A stretch of DNA of 64,000 nt from Mycosarcoma maydis (GCF_000328475.2 NC_026489.1:186001-250000); one strand, 5' to 3'. Positions 19,256 to 29,377 are shown, counted from the stretch's first letter. A program made the numbers and translations. Notes: generated from the sequence alone by a model not told the origin.

Positions 19256-21817
19256 CTACAATGGCCAGATTTGAGCAAAGCAATCGGTGATGTCGTCTAC
19301 GAGAATGGCGGGCTCTTCTAGCGCAGCAAAGTGGCCGCCTTGTGCGTGCTTTCTGTACCAGCAAAGGTTGACGCTTGCTTGCACAAAGCTCTGTGGAGCC
19401 TGGATGATTTCCAAGGGAAAGCTCGAGTAGCCTGTAGGTTGGTGAATGTAATTGTCGGGATCGCTGGCAATCTCGCTTGGCCCACGTGCATCACGATTTC
19501 GGTATGGGTAAAAGGAGCCAGCGATCGTGTCTGTGGATTCGTAGAGCGTCAAGTTGGCGAGGATGGTGTTGGGCGTCGGGTGACTGTCTGACCAGGCGTA
19601 CATTTTTTCGGCGACCCAGGCGAGCGTCGCGAGCGGAGAACGCGAGAGCACTAGCCCGAGCGTTGACGGTCGAGTTGCATGCATTGAGGCGTACGCACTT
19701 GCGTTGGATGCGAACTGCATTCCACGAAGCAGTGATTCGCGCTCGTCGAGTGAAAGCGGTGGTGGAATCGAGCCCATGCTGAGCACGGAGGCGACCTTCC
19801 AAGCCATCTCCACGCCCAGCTCGGCAGCGTGGCCGAAAACGCGCCCAGTCACACAGGAACTACGCCCACGTTTGCCAGACGTCCAAGATTCAAACAAGCC
19901 CAATGCGCGTTTTGCATAACGCTGCTTTGACACCAGATGCGGAAGTCGCAACACCCAGCGTGGCGTCAATTCTCGACCCAGAAGCGGCACGATGAGGTTC
20001 GGTCCCTGACAAGGGCAGAAGTTAAGATGTACCGCTCTTACATTTTGTGGAAACTGATTGGCCATGCTTCGCAAAACCGCGGCTCCCCAATCTCCTGCCT
20101 GAATAGCATAGTTGTGGTAACCAAGAGTGAGCATGAGTTTGTGCATGATTCGTGCGACATCTTTGACGAGCAGATCGCCGTCGGGGCCAGAGTGGCTGCC
20201 GACCAGTTTGGCCGTACGCGAATCGCGAGCGAGCCCGGCAGCAGCACTCGAGAAAATATAGCCAGGATGAGAGGGGACGACAACGTCAAAGTGGACAGGC
20301 GTCAAGTTGCCCGGATGAGCGAGTGGCTTGATGACTTGCAAGAATTCGTGGAACGAGCCAGGCCAGCCGTGCAGCAGCAGCAGGGGGATGACCTTGGTGT
20401 TGAAACCAGCAGCAGGAGCATTGGCGCGTTCGTGGATGAAATGCACATCGACGTCTTCGATGAGCACCGAATAGTGCGAAAACGACGAGATGCGCGCTTG
20501 TTCGGCTGCCCAGGTGTCGTGATCCGGGCCGGAGCGTCGGATGCTGGCGTGACGGATAGAGATGGATTCGTCGAGCTCAGTTGCGGGCGTCGCCGGTTTC
20601 GAGTGCAGAAACGGGATCCACGCGTCGCGTAGGTCAGAAAAGCGTTGGTGCGTCAATCCCAGACTCTCGCGATTGCCTTCAAAGTGAGCTTTGGTTGGTA
20701 GTGGACGCTGTGAGTCAATTTCGATGCGTGCGATGAGCTCTTGGATGCGATCTTGTGGAATGGTAGCGTCGAACTCGCGTACAACAAACGACTGTGTGCT
20801 AGAGCCGATGAGCTTGTGATTGCGTTGATCTTGCACTGGCGATTTCTCGTTGTACGATTCGATCCGGACACCATTGGCATGGCTCTTACTCGGCTGCAGA
20901 TCGTGTTGGGCGCTGCGATACACCGAGTCGACACTGGGCTTGGTGTCAAAGAGCTCCCAAAATTCGTGGCCTTCAAGAGCGCGGTCGAGGTAGCGCGGCA
21001 GATTTTGACCGGCTGACTCGGCAATGGGACGAGGTAAAGTATGAATGTGGTTTTCCTTCAGAAGCTCATGTACCCAACGCTGAGCGGTTTGTGGGCTGTC
21101 ATTAGGATGATCTGGCAGAACAGGTCGCAGAAAGCGAAAGAGCTGCCACCAGTCGTACACCTTTGTATCCGAGACGATCCAACGACGGCCCCAGCCTGCA
21201 TGGTTGCTTTGATGGAGAAGCAGTATGGCTCTCGCCACGTCGGAACCATGGACAAAGTGAACACTGCCCTTGACGGAGAGGAGCTCTTTGGAGGCGCCTA
21301 GACGTGAAGCAAAGTTTTTGGGTTGTCGCTGTGCACCGTACAGGCCGGCGAGGTTGAGAACGGCGGCTGTGCCTGGAGTTCTGGATGCGGCTAGGGAGGT
21401 GATATCCAGGAGTCGTTGCTCGGCGGCTGCTCTAGGATTGGAGGTGTCGAAGGGAGAGGAGGAGGAGCTCCTTCCAGGACCCCAAATACCGGTGCTTCCA
21501 AGCTGGATCCATCGAGTGGGGCCGTGCAACTCTTGGTATTCGCGGACCAGGTCGTCGACTTGCTCGAGGTTTTTTATGGGAAAGATGATGACGACGGTGG
21601 ATGCGCGTGGTAGTGGAGTGAGCGACTGCCTCGTGACGGGATCAGTGAGTTGAAACTGGATTCTATGTCTGTCCTCATTTGTGTCCGGTGGCGAACGTGA
21701 GGTGTAGGTATAGCGAAGGTGATTTTGGTGGAGAAGCGGGATGAGGAAGGTGCCGGTCCATCCGGAGCCGAGCAGCAGCACATCGACAGATTCTTGCGAG
21801 CAGCTGATTCGCGTCAT
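19256..21817 (-). CDS. fusion of a Rossmann NAD(P)-binding epimerase-like domain with an epoxide hydrolase
   Basis: 853 residues in one uninterrupted ORF, ATG at 21817. Residues 11-290 form a Rossmann unit: VLLLGSGWTG at 13-22 is the dinucleotide loop and WIQLGSTGIWG at 103-113 matches the SSTGVYG-type strand of YeeZ-like extended SDR proteins. Residues 343-853 form an EPHX1-type epoxide hydrolase: an EHN-type N-terminal segment, oxyanion loop HGWPG at 483-487, nucleophile D576 in AGDWGAA, lid segment TRPSTLGLVLSRSPLATLAW at 715-734, and the catalytic His in GGHFAALEEP (H829). Both halves look complete, so the protein may pair a redox step with epoxide opening, perhaps in detoxification or secondary metabolism. 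The substrate is unknown. I cannot exclude a missed short intron in the linker at 290-342. Confidence 0.85.
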   Translation of the reverse strand: MTRISCSQESVDVLLLGSGWTGTFLIPLLHQNHLRYTYTSRSPPDTNEDRHRIQFQLTDPVTRQSLTPLPRASTVVIIFPIKNLEQVDDLVREYQELHGPTRWIQLGSTGIWGPGRSSSSSPFDTSNPRAAAEQRLLDITSLAASRTPGTAAVLNLAGLYGAQRQPKNFASRLGASKELLSVKGSVHFVHGSDVARAILLLHQSNHAGWGRRWIVSDTKVYDWWQLFRFLRPVLPDHPNDSPQTAQRWVHELLKENHIHTLPRPIAESAGQNLPRYLDRALEGHEFWELFDTKPSVDSVYRSAQHDLQPSKSHANGVRIESYNEKSPVQDQRNHKLIGSSTQSFVVREFDATIPQDRIQELIARIEIDSQRPLPTKAHFEGNRESLGLTHQRFSDLRDAWIPFLHSKPATPATELDESISIRHASIRRSGPDHDTWAAEQARISSFSHYSVLIEDVDVHFIHERANAPAAGFNTKVIPLLLLHGWPGSFHEFLQVIKPLAHPGNLTPVHFDVVVPSHPGYIFSSAAAGLARDSRTAKLVGSHSGPDGDLLVKDVARIMHKLMLTLGYHNYAIQAGDWGAAVLRSMANQFPQNVRAVHLNFCPCQGPNLIVPLLGRELTPRWVLRLPHLVSKQRYAKRALGLFESWTSGKRGRSSCVTGRVFGHAAELGVEMAWKVASVLSMGSIPPPLSLDERESLLRGMQFASNASAYASMHATRPSTLGLVLSRSPLATLAWVAEKMYAWSDSHPTPNTILANLTLYESTDTIAGSFYPYRNRDARGPSEIASDPDNYIHQPTGYSSFPLEIIQAPQSFVQASVNLCWYRKHAQGGHFAALEEPAILVDDITDCFAQIWPL

Positions 21818-22050
21818 GGCTACGAGGTAACGTTGGGGCGCTCAGGTACTCGAAAAGTTGATCGAGGATCACTGTACGACGTCAAGCTGTAGCGGAGGCG
21901 TCAGATGCGGGAATCGTGATTCGTGATTCTATCCGTGATCAGCACGCGTGACAGGACAACGGACGAAAAGGACCGTCGACGATCCGACCAGAGCCGGTGA
22001 AAGAAGCGTGGATCGTGGATCGTCAACCCTCCACATGTGCAACGAGCATA

Positions 22051-22107
22051 AATCACGTGAATCGTGAATCGTGAAACGTGAAACGTGAATTTCACGACTC
22101 GTGACTG
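22051..22107. repeat. mixed heptad array with TCACGTGA
   Basis: Copies of AATCGTG/CGTGAAA and CACGACT/ACTCGTG run in a 7-bp register after a TCACGTGA palindrome at 22053-22060. The AAACGTG units look like decayed AATCGTG. Confidence 0.75.
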
Positions 22108-22297
22108 CAACTTTACGAACCTCTAACACTCTGAATTAGCGAGCACGTGGAGCCGGAGCCACAAGCACGAAACATGAAGCACTCACGATTCGTGACTCGT
22201 GACTGTGACTTGAGATAACTTACGAAAGAGGATCCACAGATTGAAACTTTTCGAGACGCCGACGAGCACGAAACAGTTTCTGTAGGGATACGAGACG

Positions 22298-22327
22298 GAT
22301 GCGGATGCGGATGCGGATGCGGATGCG
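22298..22327. repeat. (GATGCG)5 hexanucleotide array
   Basis: Five perfect hexamers in non-coding DNA. The same hexamer, expanded, encodes the Asp-Ala run of SPT8 at 39181-39297. Confidence 0.9.
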
Positions 22328-23454
22328 GTTGGGATAGCACCCGCAATAAGCACCAGGCTTCAAGGTTGCTCGGCCATGTGACGGTAGGATGTGATGCTTT
22401 CGGAAGGGGTTCACGATTGGGTGTGACTTTCGACGTGATCCGCATGCGACGGCGATCTAGCCCTCACCCGAAAGAGATCCATCTGCTTTTTCTCTCAACA
22501 ACGCTTGGCACAGTAGTCACAGTACTGCTGCAATGCAACCCTGGGGGGGGTGCGACTCATTGCTGCAGACACACGCGACTGGCCGGGTGAGACCGAAACG
22601 GTGGCGTGAGCGACGCACGATAAGATGATGCAAGTTCTGATAACAGAGAGAGAGACACGAGGGACGGAGGTGGATCGACGAGCTGCAGTGCATGCAGGAG
22701 CGAGTCACAGTCACGAGTTGTGAGTCAGTTGTAAGTGGCTGACATAATAAAACCATCGAACACCGACGGAGGCGGCTCCAAAGATCTGCAGAGCCATCCA
22801 TCATTCTGCCAAGTTATCGTGATGCGGTGTCATTCGTGCTTGACGCTTCGTGACTGCAGAGAATGACGACAATCACGAATCCAAAGCGGGGATTAAAGCT
22901 GAACAACCAACCCACGAACCATTCACGATTTGGTTTCACACTTTGATTTCAACCCTTTGTTTTATACACCGACGCAAACGTGATGAGGCTTATGCGGGAG
23001 TCGAGCATCGAAGATCCAGACGGAGAAGAGAAGAGTCATTTCTTATCTTCATAAAGGGTTAATGTGCTGTACGGTTAAAGCCGTCCCTGCTTAGTCATCG
23101 TAGTACCTGAGTAGAGCAGTGTCTGAACGACCTTATTCGTGATTTGTTCTGTGGATCGTGAGTGAGTCGTGAATCTGGAAAACCCAAGAAAACTCAACCA
23201 GCGCGGGATCTGCTTTGGTTTGCTACTCGAATCTGTGCTGTGCTGTGTCTCTTGGTTTATAAGAGTGTGTGTGCCTTTGAGCTGCCCGTGTTTAATAAAT
23301 CTTGACTATTCGGGATTCATCGTTCGTGATTATTGGCTTACGCGCGAAACCAGACACGGGACAGGGTTCACAGCTAACTTGGCCAGTCACGAGTCGCCAG
23401 TCACGAGTTTGTCTGTACAGCAACGTGAAGGATTCACGATTCGGATTCGGATTC

Positions 23455-23496
23455 GTGCTTGGTGCTTGGTGCTTGGTGCTTGGTGCTTGGTGCTTG
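23455..23496. repeat. (GTGCTTG)6 heptanucleotide array
   Basis: Six perfect heptamers directly after heptads of the CACGATT family. Unit length is again 7 bp though the sequence is unrelated. Confidence 0.9.
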
Positions 23497-24018
23497 TTGG
23501 TCACGAGTCGAAAATCATGAAGTCGCCCTGATTCAGCGCGCCTTTTCGTCTCGCATATCGGTTCGGCGCGCATGTTTTTGCGCCAAACTGCCGTATTGGG
23601 CAACTGATCGCACCAATGCTTTGTGGTGTTGGTCTTTTCGTGTTGGTGCTGATCACAGTAGTGATTAGTGAGCAGTGTGTACTCACGAGTGAGAGTGACG
23701 AGCGCGTCTTGTTTCGCTTGGTGCTAGGTCTCACTCCAACTCCTCCTCGAGCTAAAAATGTCAACTCCGAGCTCTGTTCTGTGTTAGCGTCGGCTCTTTT
23801 GACAAGATCATGACTTTTAACGCTCTCCATCTACCCTTGCTTGATCTTGCACCGTAACTAGGTCCAAAACCTCGACACACCATTCTTCGCACAAACACGC
23901 ACCTTAGCAGCACCTAGCTGCCCGTCATATACACCCAGGCGCGTTCATCCCAACGCTTGTCTGGCTTCCTCATCCCACTTGCGCCTACATTCTTCCCCGT
24001 TGTCCTTGTCTCTCGAGC

Positions 24019-24030
24019 ATGGTCCGGTGA
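24019..24030 (+). other. four-codon upstream ORF (Met-Val-Arg-stop)
   Basis: ATG GTC CGG TGA begins 56 bases before the main ATG of the carrier-fusion gene, in the pyrimidine-rich presumed leader. It could dampen initiation at 24075 or do nothing. No mRNA evidence is available from sequence. Confidence 0.35.
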
Positions 24031-24074
24031 TCCTTCTCTTGTCATTCGCGTAGGCATCGCCCGCCAACACCATC

Positions 24075-27000
24075 ATGAAGACGTCCAGCATCGAATCGTC
24101 ATCCGCTTTGCAGCCTGGCGGTGCTGGCGGTGCTGGCGGTGCTGGCGGTGCTGGCTTGGGCGTCGCTGGCGTCAGTATCGACTTTGGCACTTTCAATTCA
24201 TCCCTCAGCTCGCCTTCTACCACCGCAAGGACACCTAGATGGGGCACCATACGTCAACGCTTCAGCAGCATTCAGTCACGCGACAACCCTTCCCTTGCCG
24301 AAGATGGCATCGACGATGCCATGTGGGACAAGAACGATGCTGCTTTCCTCGAAGAAGTCGCCCGCGATTCGCCTCTCCTCCTTCGCTCACCCCATCGCTT
24401 CGATTCTCCAGCCATGACCCTAGACGACAACTTGGCCAGTCCAACATCTCTCTCCTCATCCCGTCCCAACAGCTCTCTCCTCTCCAAAATCGAGGTCGCC
24501 TCTCCTTCAGCTTCCAATACCTCGATTTGCTCCACTCCCATCGCCTCGCACGAACCACTACCAGCTGTACCAGCTGCTTCCTTTGGTTCCTTTGGTTCCT
24601 TTGGTTCCTTTGGTCCCGCTCGGCCTTGGCCTCGGTCCATGCGCAAGACTCCTTCTGCTACCCTTTTACCTGATCTTCCCGAACAGAGCCGCATAGGTGA
24701 TGCTATCACCTACCTACGCCCTTCCACCTCGTCTTCCTCAAATGCATCCATGCCGCCGCCGCCACCACCACCACCTCTTCTCCCTTCCATCGCATCTCCA
24801 TCCTCTTTCATGGCCTCTGGCTTCTCCAATCACAACGCCAACCAGTCTGCCAGCAGCACTGGCAGCCCGCACTCGAGCCTTGGCTCCAGTCCCATGCTCG
24901 CTCACAGCCTGCATATCCCGAGTGACTCGGTTCGTTCCGCCAACCTCCAGGACCAATACCCCCGCTCACCTTCGCTTCACAGCTCTTCTTCCTTTACCAA
25001 TCCGAGCTATGTACTTCGCCCGCTCGACGATCGCACCGCAAATGCCAACGCTCGCCAACGCACCATCTCCTCCAACTCGGCTATCAGCTCGGCCTGGACC
25101 ACACCATCCTTCTCATCCATCGACCATCGCCCCAGCCGAGCTCAGATCAGCAGTCCGCTTGTCCCCACCATCGCATCCCTCTCGTCACTACCTTCGAGTC
25201 CAGAGGTGATCTTTGGTCACCATTTTGAGCCTGCCTCCCCGATTCTCACCCGTCTCGCAGCCGAGAATAATTTCGCCACGGCAAACATCAACCAAGCGCG
25301 CCTTTCGATTGCCAGTAAATCCGGCTCTCCCGTGATCCCTTGCTCACCTTGCTCACAAACTGCATCCCTCGCGGCGTCATCCACCAACACCTCTGACCCA
25401 CCCGCGAACCAACCGAGCGCTCTTGTTCGAAAGCATACCAAGAATCGTAGCAGTCTGGTCTCGGGTCTTCGCAAGCTCATGGGCAAACGCGAAAAAGAGG
25501 GCAAGCCCGCTTCCGCTAACCTTGCTGACGACGCTCCAACGCCGCTGTCATTACCCTTGTCGTCCCAAGCAGCCGCGCCAACAGCGTCTTTGACCAGTCC
25601 CGAGACGCACCCAAACAACAACGCCGTGCCCAGCCGAGCAGAACTCGACCTGCTTGGTCTGGCGCCAGACGCGTTCGAGTCGGATGCCACGTTGCAAGCC
25701 TTGCACGATTCGTCCAACAGCCGCGTCGCTAACCTTGCTACAAGGCCGGATGCTTCACCAATCCCTTGCGGAAACTTTCTAGCCGCGCCATTCGATTCCG
25801 ACCAGGGGCAGTCGATCGCGCCTTGCTCGCCAGACTTGCGTGCAATGAGCATCGACGGTGGCAGGCGACCGTTGCGCAAAGTACTTTCATCACGCTCACG
25901 CAAGGAGTCCAACTCCAGAGCTGCAGCTCGCGATAGCGTCATTCAACACATCTCGCACGACCAAGCTCACAGATTGACGCGAAGTGCTGGCCCTGTCTTT
26001 CTCCCAACCGAACAGGCTATCAAGGAGCATCGTGCGCTGTATGCCAAGCCGCCTGCCACCACTAGTTTTCCTGACGCCGTCGATCTTGACTTGCACCATG
26101 CCAGACCTTCTGCATCGGCCCTTGCCGATCACAACGAATTCACTCAATATCAGCCAGTGATCGAGTGTGTCGAGATGCTGGCCACGCTGAGCAACAGCAG
26201 CAACATCAACGACATTGCTTCCTCGGACTCATCGTCGGTCTCTGTGCGCTCGACGGCGACGGATACGACTTCGATGCAACGCGCTCCTTTTTCGTATCGG
26301 TCGCAGATGTACAGGCCCCACTCTCGCGAATCGCTCGATTCCACTCGTTCGTCGAGCTTAGCTTCGTTTGCTCGTCCATCGACGGCCGATGCTACTACGC
26401 CATTCAACCCTTCGCATCGCACAGCTCTGTCTCTGGGCTCGCAAAACGCACTCACAAGTGTTCACAATGCCCAGACATTCAACACTTGTCCGAACGGCGC
26501 GCCAGGCAGCATGCCCCCGCCCGTCGGCAAGCCGAACTGCAAGCGCGGACACACTAGTCGTCGCTCGCTCAGTAGCCTCGTCGGAAACAGACCGTGGTCA
26601 AGCTTTTTGAGCTCGCCTGTGCTTGGAAGCAGCGGCTCGCACTCGCACCATTCTAAGCGTGTATCTGGTGTGGTCATTTCACGGCCCATGTCGGTAACAT
26701 CGTCGACGTTTTCCAGCCATCTGTCTAGTGGCGCTAGTGGAGACGACCAACACACTGCCGATCTTACATTGCGTGCTTCGGATTTTGAGCGCGCAGCAGC
26801 AGCAGCAGCCGCAGCCACGCGAGCACGCGCAGAAGGATCGCGTGTTAGGGTTGACTCGACTCGCTCAGCTTATTCCAATTCGTCGGAACCGGGTTTTACA
26901 GTCGGAGTGATAAAGAATTGCACTAATCAGACAAGGCAATCAAGCCACGATGGTTCTTCTTGGCAGTTTTCTCGTCCCACCTCGAACCCACTGTTGTTTG

Positions 27001-29219
27001 CCCTTGCTCCACCTGCAGCCCCGTCCTCTGCTTCGTCGCATCATTCGTACCACTCGCATAACTCGTTTCCCTCGCACCACTCTTCTCGTTCCTTCGCCAC
27101 CTCGGGCGCATCTATCTCTCCTGCATCCACCTCTACCTCCATTTTCGCTAATAACCTCGTCCACCCCATTCCATCGCCCTCCACGTCGAGTAGGCTCACA
27201 CACACATCGGGGATTTCGTCCAGCTCGGCGCTTCGCCACGAAAGCTCGCACTTGCTTCGACGTCCTGCTACCGGTGACGGTCCCACTTCGCCTCCACTTG
27301 CAAGCAGCGGCAGTCTCCCATCGGTTAGCCTCACTGCACCTTCGTTCGCTTTGCCACTGGTGCAGTCGTCGTCGCTCGAGAATATTCAAGACGTGCGCAT
27401 AGGCTCGATTCCAACAGTGCTAGGCTCTTCGACGACCCCTCATCCTGTTGGTGCAGGTTATCGTCTTTCTGCCTCCGGCTCGTGCGTTGCGCACCGCAAG
27501 CGTCCTTCATTTGGGCTTGCCATCGAGCCTGCCGCTCACTCCGCCTTTGATAGCATCCCAAGTCCGTTACTGCACACTCGTCGCACCTCGTCAGTGCTCA
27601 ACGAAAGCGTAGTACCTCAACGCCCTTTCTCTACGTCCTCGATCTTGGCAGCTCGAACCACGCAGTCAGGAAATTCGTCCAATACGAGTTGCAACGCTTC
27701 GGCTCGTGCTTCAGCGGCTACGCTCTCGTCGACTCAACCCTTTGAACCTTTGAACGACCTAGAGAGCGAGACACTTGGTGAAGACACACCTATCAAACCA
27801 ACATACGGCGTCAGCAACCCAGTCTCGACAGCGCTCCCAGCTCTGGAATCTGCCATGGCTGCAGCTTCGCTTGAGCAGCCTGTCTCGAATCGGCGTCGCT
27901 CAGTCTCGGTGCCGACGGACGAAGATGACTCGCCCCCACAATACATGGACCAGACCTGGGGCCGCGCCACGGAAAGCTCCATGCTCAGCTACGGTGAAAG
28001 CGCGAGCAACTCGGCCGTGGAACAACATCACATGTCTCGTCAATACCTGATTCACTCGCCCAACGAGGAGGAGGGCGCGGCGCTTACCATCAGCACAGCC
28101 TCTTCGGCGTCGTCGGGTCGTCTCAGCCAAGCTTCGAAAGACATTGGCTTTGGTTCCATCGCCGGGATGGTGAGCAAGGTCTTTGAGCATCCGTTCGACT
28201 TGGTCAAGGTGCGTCTGCAGACGCAATCCTCGGATCAGCCGGCGCGCTACGCTGGTGCTTTGGATTGTTTCAAGCAAACCTACGTGCAAGAAGGCCTTCG
28301 CGGACTGTACCGCGGTCTCAGCATGCCCGTGTTTGGCGCGACGCTCGAGAATGCTTGTCTGTTTTTCACGTACAACCAGATCCAGTCGGCTATCCGATGG
28401 TTCAACGGTGAAGCGACCGGGGTATCTGCTGCGAAAGCGGATGCAGAGTCGCCGCTCTCGATTCCACAGCTGGCGATTGCAGCGGCGGGCGCTGGTGCGG
28501 TGACCAGTGTCGTGCTCACGCCGATCGAGCTGATCAAGTGCAAGATGCAGGTGCAGATGATTACGCGTGAACAGCATGCGCCGCAAGTGTCTGTTGGAGC
28601 AGCTGCAGCAAGGGTGGCTCAGACTCCGCTCGAGCAAACACGATCGCTGTACACGAGTGGCATGCGCGCCGCTGCATCGACGCGCTCGTCGGCACAAGCG
28701 ATCAAGACGCTCGACGGTCCGCTTGCACTGCTACGCCGAACCATCGCAGCAGACGGCATCCGTGGTCTGTGGCTTGGCCAAACCGGGACGCTTCTGCGCG
28801 AGACCGGAGGTGGCGTCGCATGGTTCCTTGCGTTCGAAAGCTGCTCTCGCTACCTGATCGCGCGCAAGAAGGCACTGTACAATCGTGACGACGTGACCAA
28901 AAAGGATCTGGGCACGCTCGAACTCGTAGGCTCAGGCGCGTTGGCAGGTATCAGCTACAATGTCGTCCTCTTCCCCGCCGATTCGGTCAAATCTACCATG
29001 CAGACCGAACAGGAAATGCGCGCTGTGTCGAACACAGCAGCCACAGAGTGGAAGCGGACCGGCTTTTACGAGACGTTCAAAAAAATCTATCGAACCAGAG
29101 GCGTACGCGGATTGTATGCCGGTTGCGGCGTCACTTGCTTGCGAAGTGCTCCGTCGAGCGCTATCATCTTTTTGATGTACAACAAGTTGGAGAAGCTCAG
29201 TGACGAATATGGACTATAG
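24075..29219 (+). CDS. giant disordered protein ending in an ornithine-type mitochondrial carrier
   Basis: 1,714 residues in one ORF from ATG 24075. Residues 1 to about 1,350 are Ser/Pro/Ala-rich with low-complexity runs (GGAGGAG, FGSFGSFGSFG, poly-Pro, poly-Ala) and a few conserved-looking islands: a basic patch (RKHTKNRSSLVSGLRKLMGK) and an AHRLTRSAGPVFLPTEQAIK segment. Residues about 1,355-1,714 form a complete mitochondrial carrier with three signature repeats: HPFDLVKVRLQ, TPIELIKCKMQ and FPADSVKSTMQTE. The last one, with ENACLFFTYNQ and LRETGGGVAWF, best fits Ort1/Arg11, which exchanges mitochondrial ornithine for cytosolic protons or arginine in arginine synthesis. Internal ATGs near 27943 and 28030 could start a carrier of normal size. 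It is either a real fusion or two overlapping transcription units; the ORF alone cannot decide. Confidence 0.78.
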   Translation: MKTSSIESSSALQPGGAGGAGGAGGAGLGVAGVSIDFGTFNSSLSSPSTTARTPRWGTIRQRFSSIQSRDNPSLAEDGIDDAMWDKNDAAFLEEVARDSPLLLRSPHRFDSPAMTLDDNLASPTSLSSSRPNSSLLSKIEVASPSASNTSICSTPIASHEPLPAVPAASFGSFGSFGSFGPARPWPRSMRKTPSATLLPDLPEQSRIGDAITYLRPSTSSSSNASMPPPPPPPPLLPSIASPSSFMASGFSNHNANQSASSTGSPHSSLGSSPMLAHSLHIPSDSVRSANLQDQYPRSPSLHSSSSFTNPSYVLRPLDDRTANANARQRTISSNSAISSAWTTPSFSSIDHRPSRAQISSPLVPTIASLSSLPSSPEVIFGHHFEPASPILTRLAAENNFATANINQARLSIASKSGSPVIPCSPCSQTASLAASSTNTSDPPANQPSALVRKHTKNRSSLVSGLRKLMGKREKEGKPASANLADDAPTPLSLPLSSQAAAPTASLTSPETHPNNNAVPSRAELDLLGLAPDAFESDATLQALHDSSNSRVANLATRPDASPIPCGNFLAAPFDSDQGQSIAPCSPDLRAMSIDGGRRPLRKVLSSRSRKESNSRAAARDSVIQHISHDQAHRLTRSAGPVFLPTEQAIKEHRALYAKPPATTSFPDAVDLDLHHARPSASALADHNEFTQYQPVIECVEMLATLSNSSNINDIASSDSSSVSVRSTATDTTSMQRAPFSYRSQMYRPHSRESLDSTRSSSLASFARPSTADATTPFNPSHRTALSLGSQNALTSVHNAQTFNTCPNGAPGSMPPPVGKPNCKRGHTSRRSLSSLVGNRPWSSFLSSPVLGSSGSHSHHSKRVSGVVISRPMSVTSSTFSSHLSSGASGDDQHTADLTLRASDFERAAAAAAAATRARAEGSRVRVDSTRSAYSNSSEPGFTVGVIKNCTNQTRQSSHDGSSWQFSRPTSNPLLFALAPPAAPSSASSHHSYHSHNSFPSHHSSRSFATSGASISPASTSTSIFANNLVHPIPSPSTSSRLTHTSGISSSSALRHESSHLLRRPATGDGPTSPPLASSGSLPSVSLTAPSFALPLVQSSSLENIQDVRIGSIPTVLGSSTTPHPVGAGYRLSASGSCVAHRKRPSFGLAIEPAAHSAFDSIPSPLLHTRRTSSVLNESVVPQRPFSTSSILAARTTQSGNSSNTSCNASARASAATLSSTQPFEPLNDLESETLGEDTPIKPTYGVSNPVSTALPALESAMAAASLEQPVSNRRRSVSVPTDEDDSPPQYMDQTWGRATESSMLSYGESASNSAVEQHHMSRQYLIHSPNEEEGAALTISTASSASSGRLSQASKDIGFGSIAGMVSKVFEHPFDLVKVRLQTQSSDQPARYAGALDCFKQTYVQEGLRGLYRGLSMPVFGATLENACLFFTYNQIQSAIRWFNGEATGVSAAKADAESPLSIPQLAIAAAGAGAVTSVVLTPIELIKCKMQVQMITREQHAPQVSVGAAAARVAQTPLEQTRSLYTSGMRAAASTRSSAQAIKTLDGPLALLRRTIAADGIRGLWLGQTGTLLRETGGGVAWFLAFESCSRYLIARKKALYNRDDVTKKDLGTLELVGSGALAGISYNVVLFPADSVKSTMQTEQEMRAVSNTAATEWKRTGFYETFKKIYRTRGVRGLYAGCGVTCLRSAPSSAIIFLMYNKLEKLSDEYGL
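24117..24155 (+). repeat. in-frame 9-bp repeat encoding Gly-Ala-Gly units
   Basis: About four copies of GGTGCTGGC near the start of the carrier-fusion ORF. The unit is a multiple of three, so copy changes keep the frame. Confidence 0.8.
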
Positions 29220-29377
29220 ACCTGCCCAAGTGCAGTGCAGTCGAGGACAAGCGCGACAGCGCACAGTTGTCCCGAAAGGCGTGTCGCTTGATTTGCGTAT
29301 AGATGACACGTTGGCACGTCACGATGGTGTACTTGAATAGATATCCGAGGTAATCTTAATGATTGTTGATCGAGTGT

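Larger units (their letters stand above)
21818..24074. promoter_or_regulatory. 2.2-kb divergent intergenic region rich in heptad and other short repeats
   Basis: The longest gene-free stretch in the window. Heptads occur at 21911-21929, 22051-22107, 22181-22210, about 22875, 23139-23170, 23305-23330 and 23383-23450. There is a TCACGTGA palindrome at 22053-22060, a TGAGTCA at 22721-22727, (GATGCG)5 at 22298-22327 and (GTGCTTG)6 at 23455-23496. The last 250 bp are pyrimidine-rich, like a 5' leader, and include a four-codon uORF at 24019. No supported gene on either strand; short ORFs have no start context or conserved features. Confidence 0.6.

Noticed and set aside
26895..26945. Possible small intron in the carrier-fusion ORF (ACTAAT then CAG)
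   Set aside because: No good donor within a workable distance; the resulting intron would be about 30 bp, and the frame is open without it.
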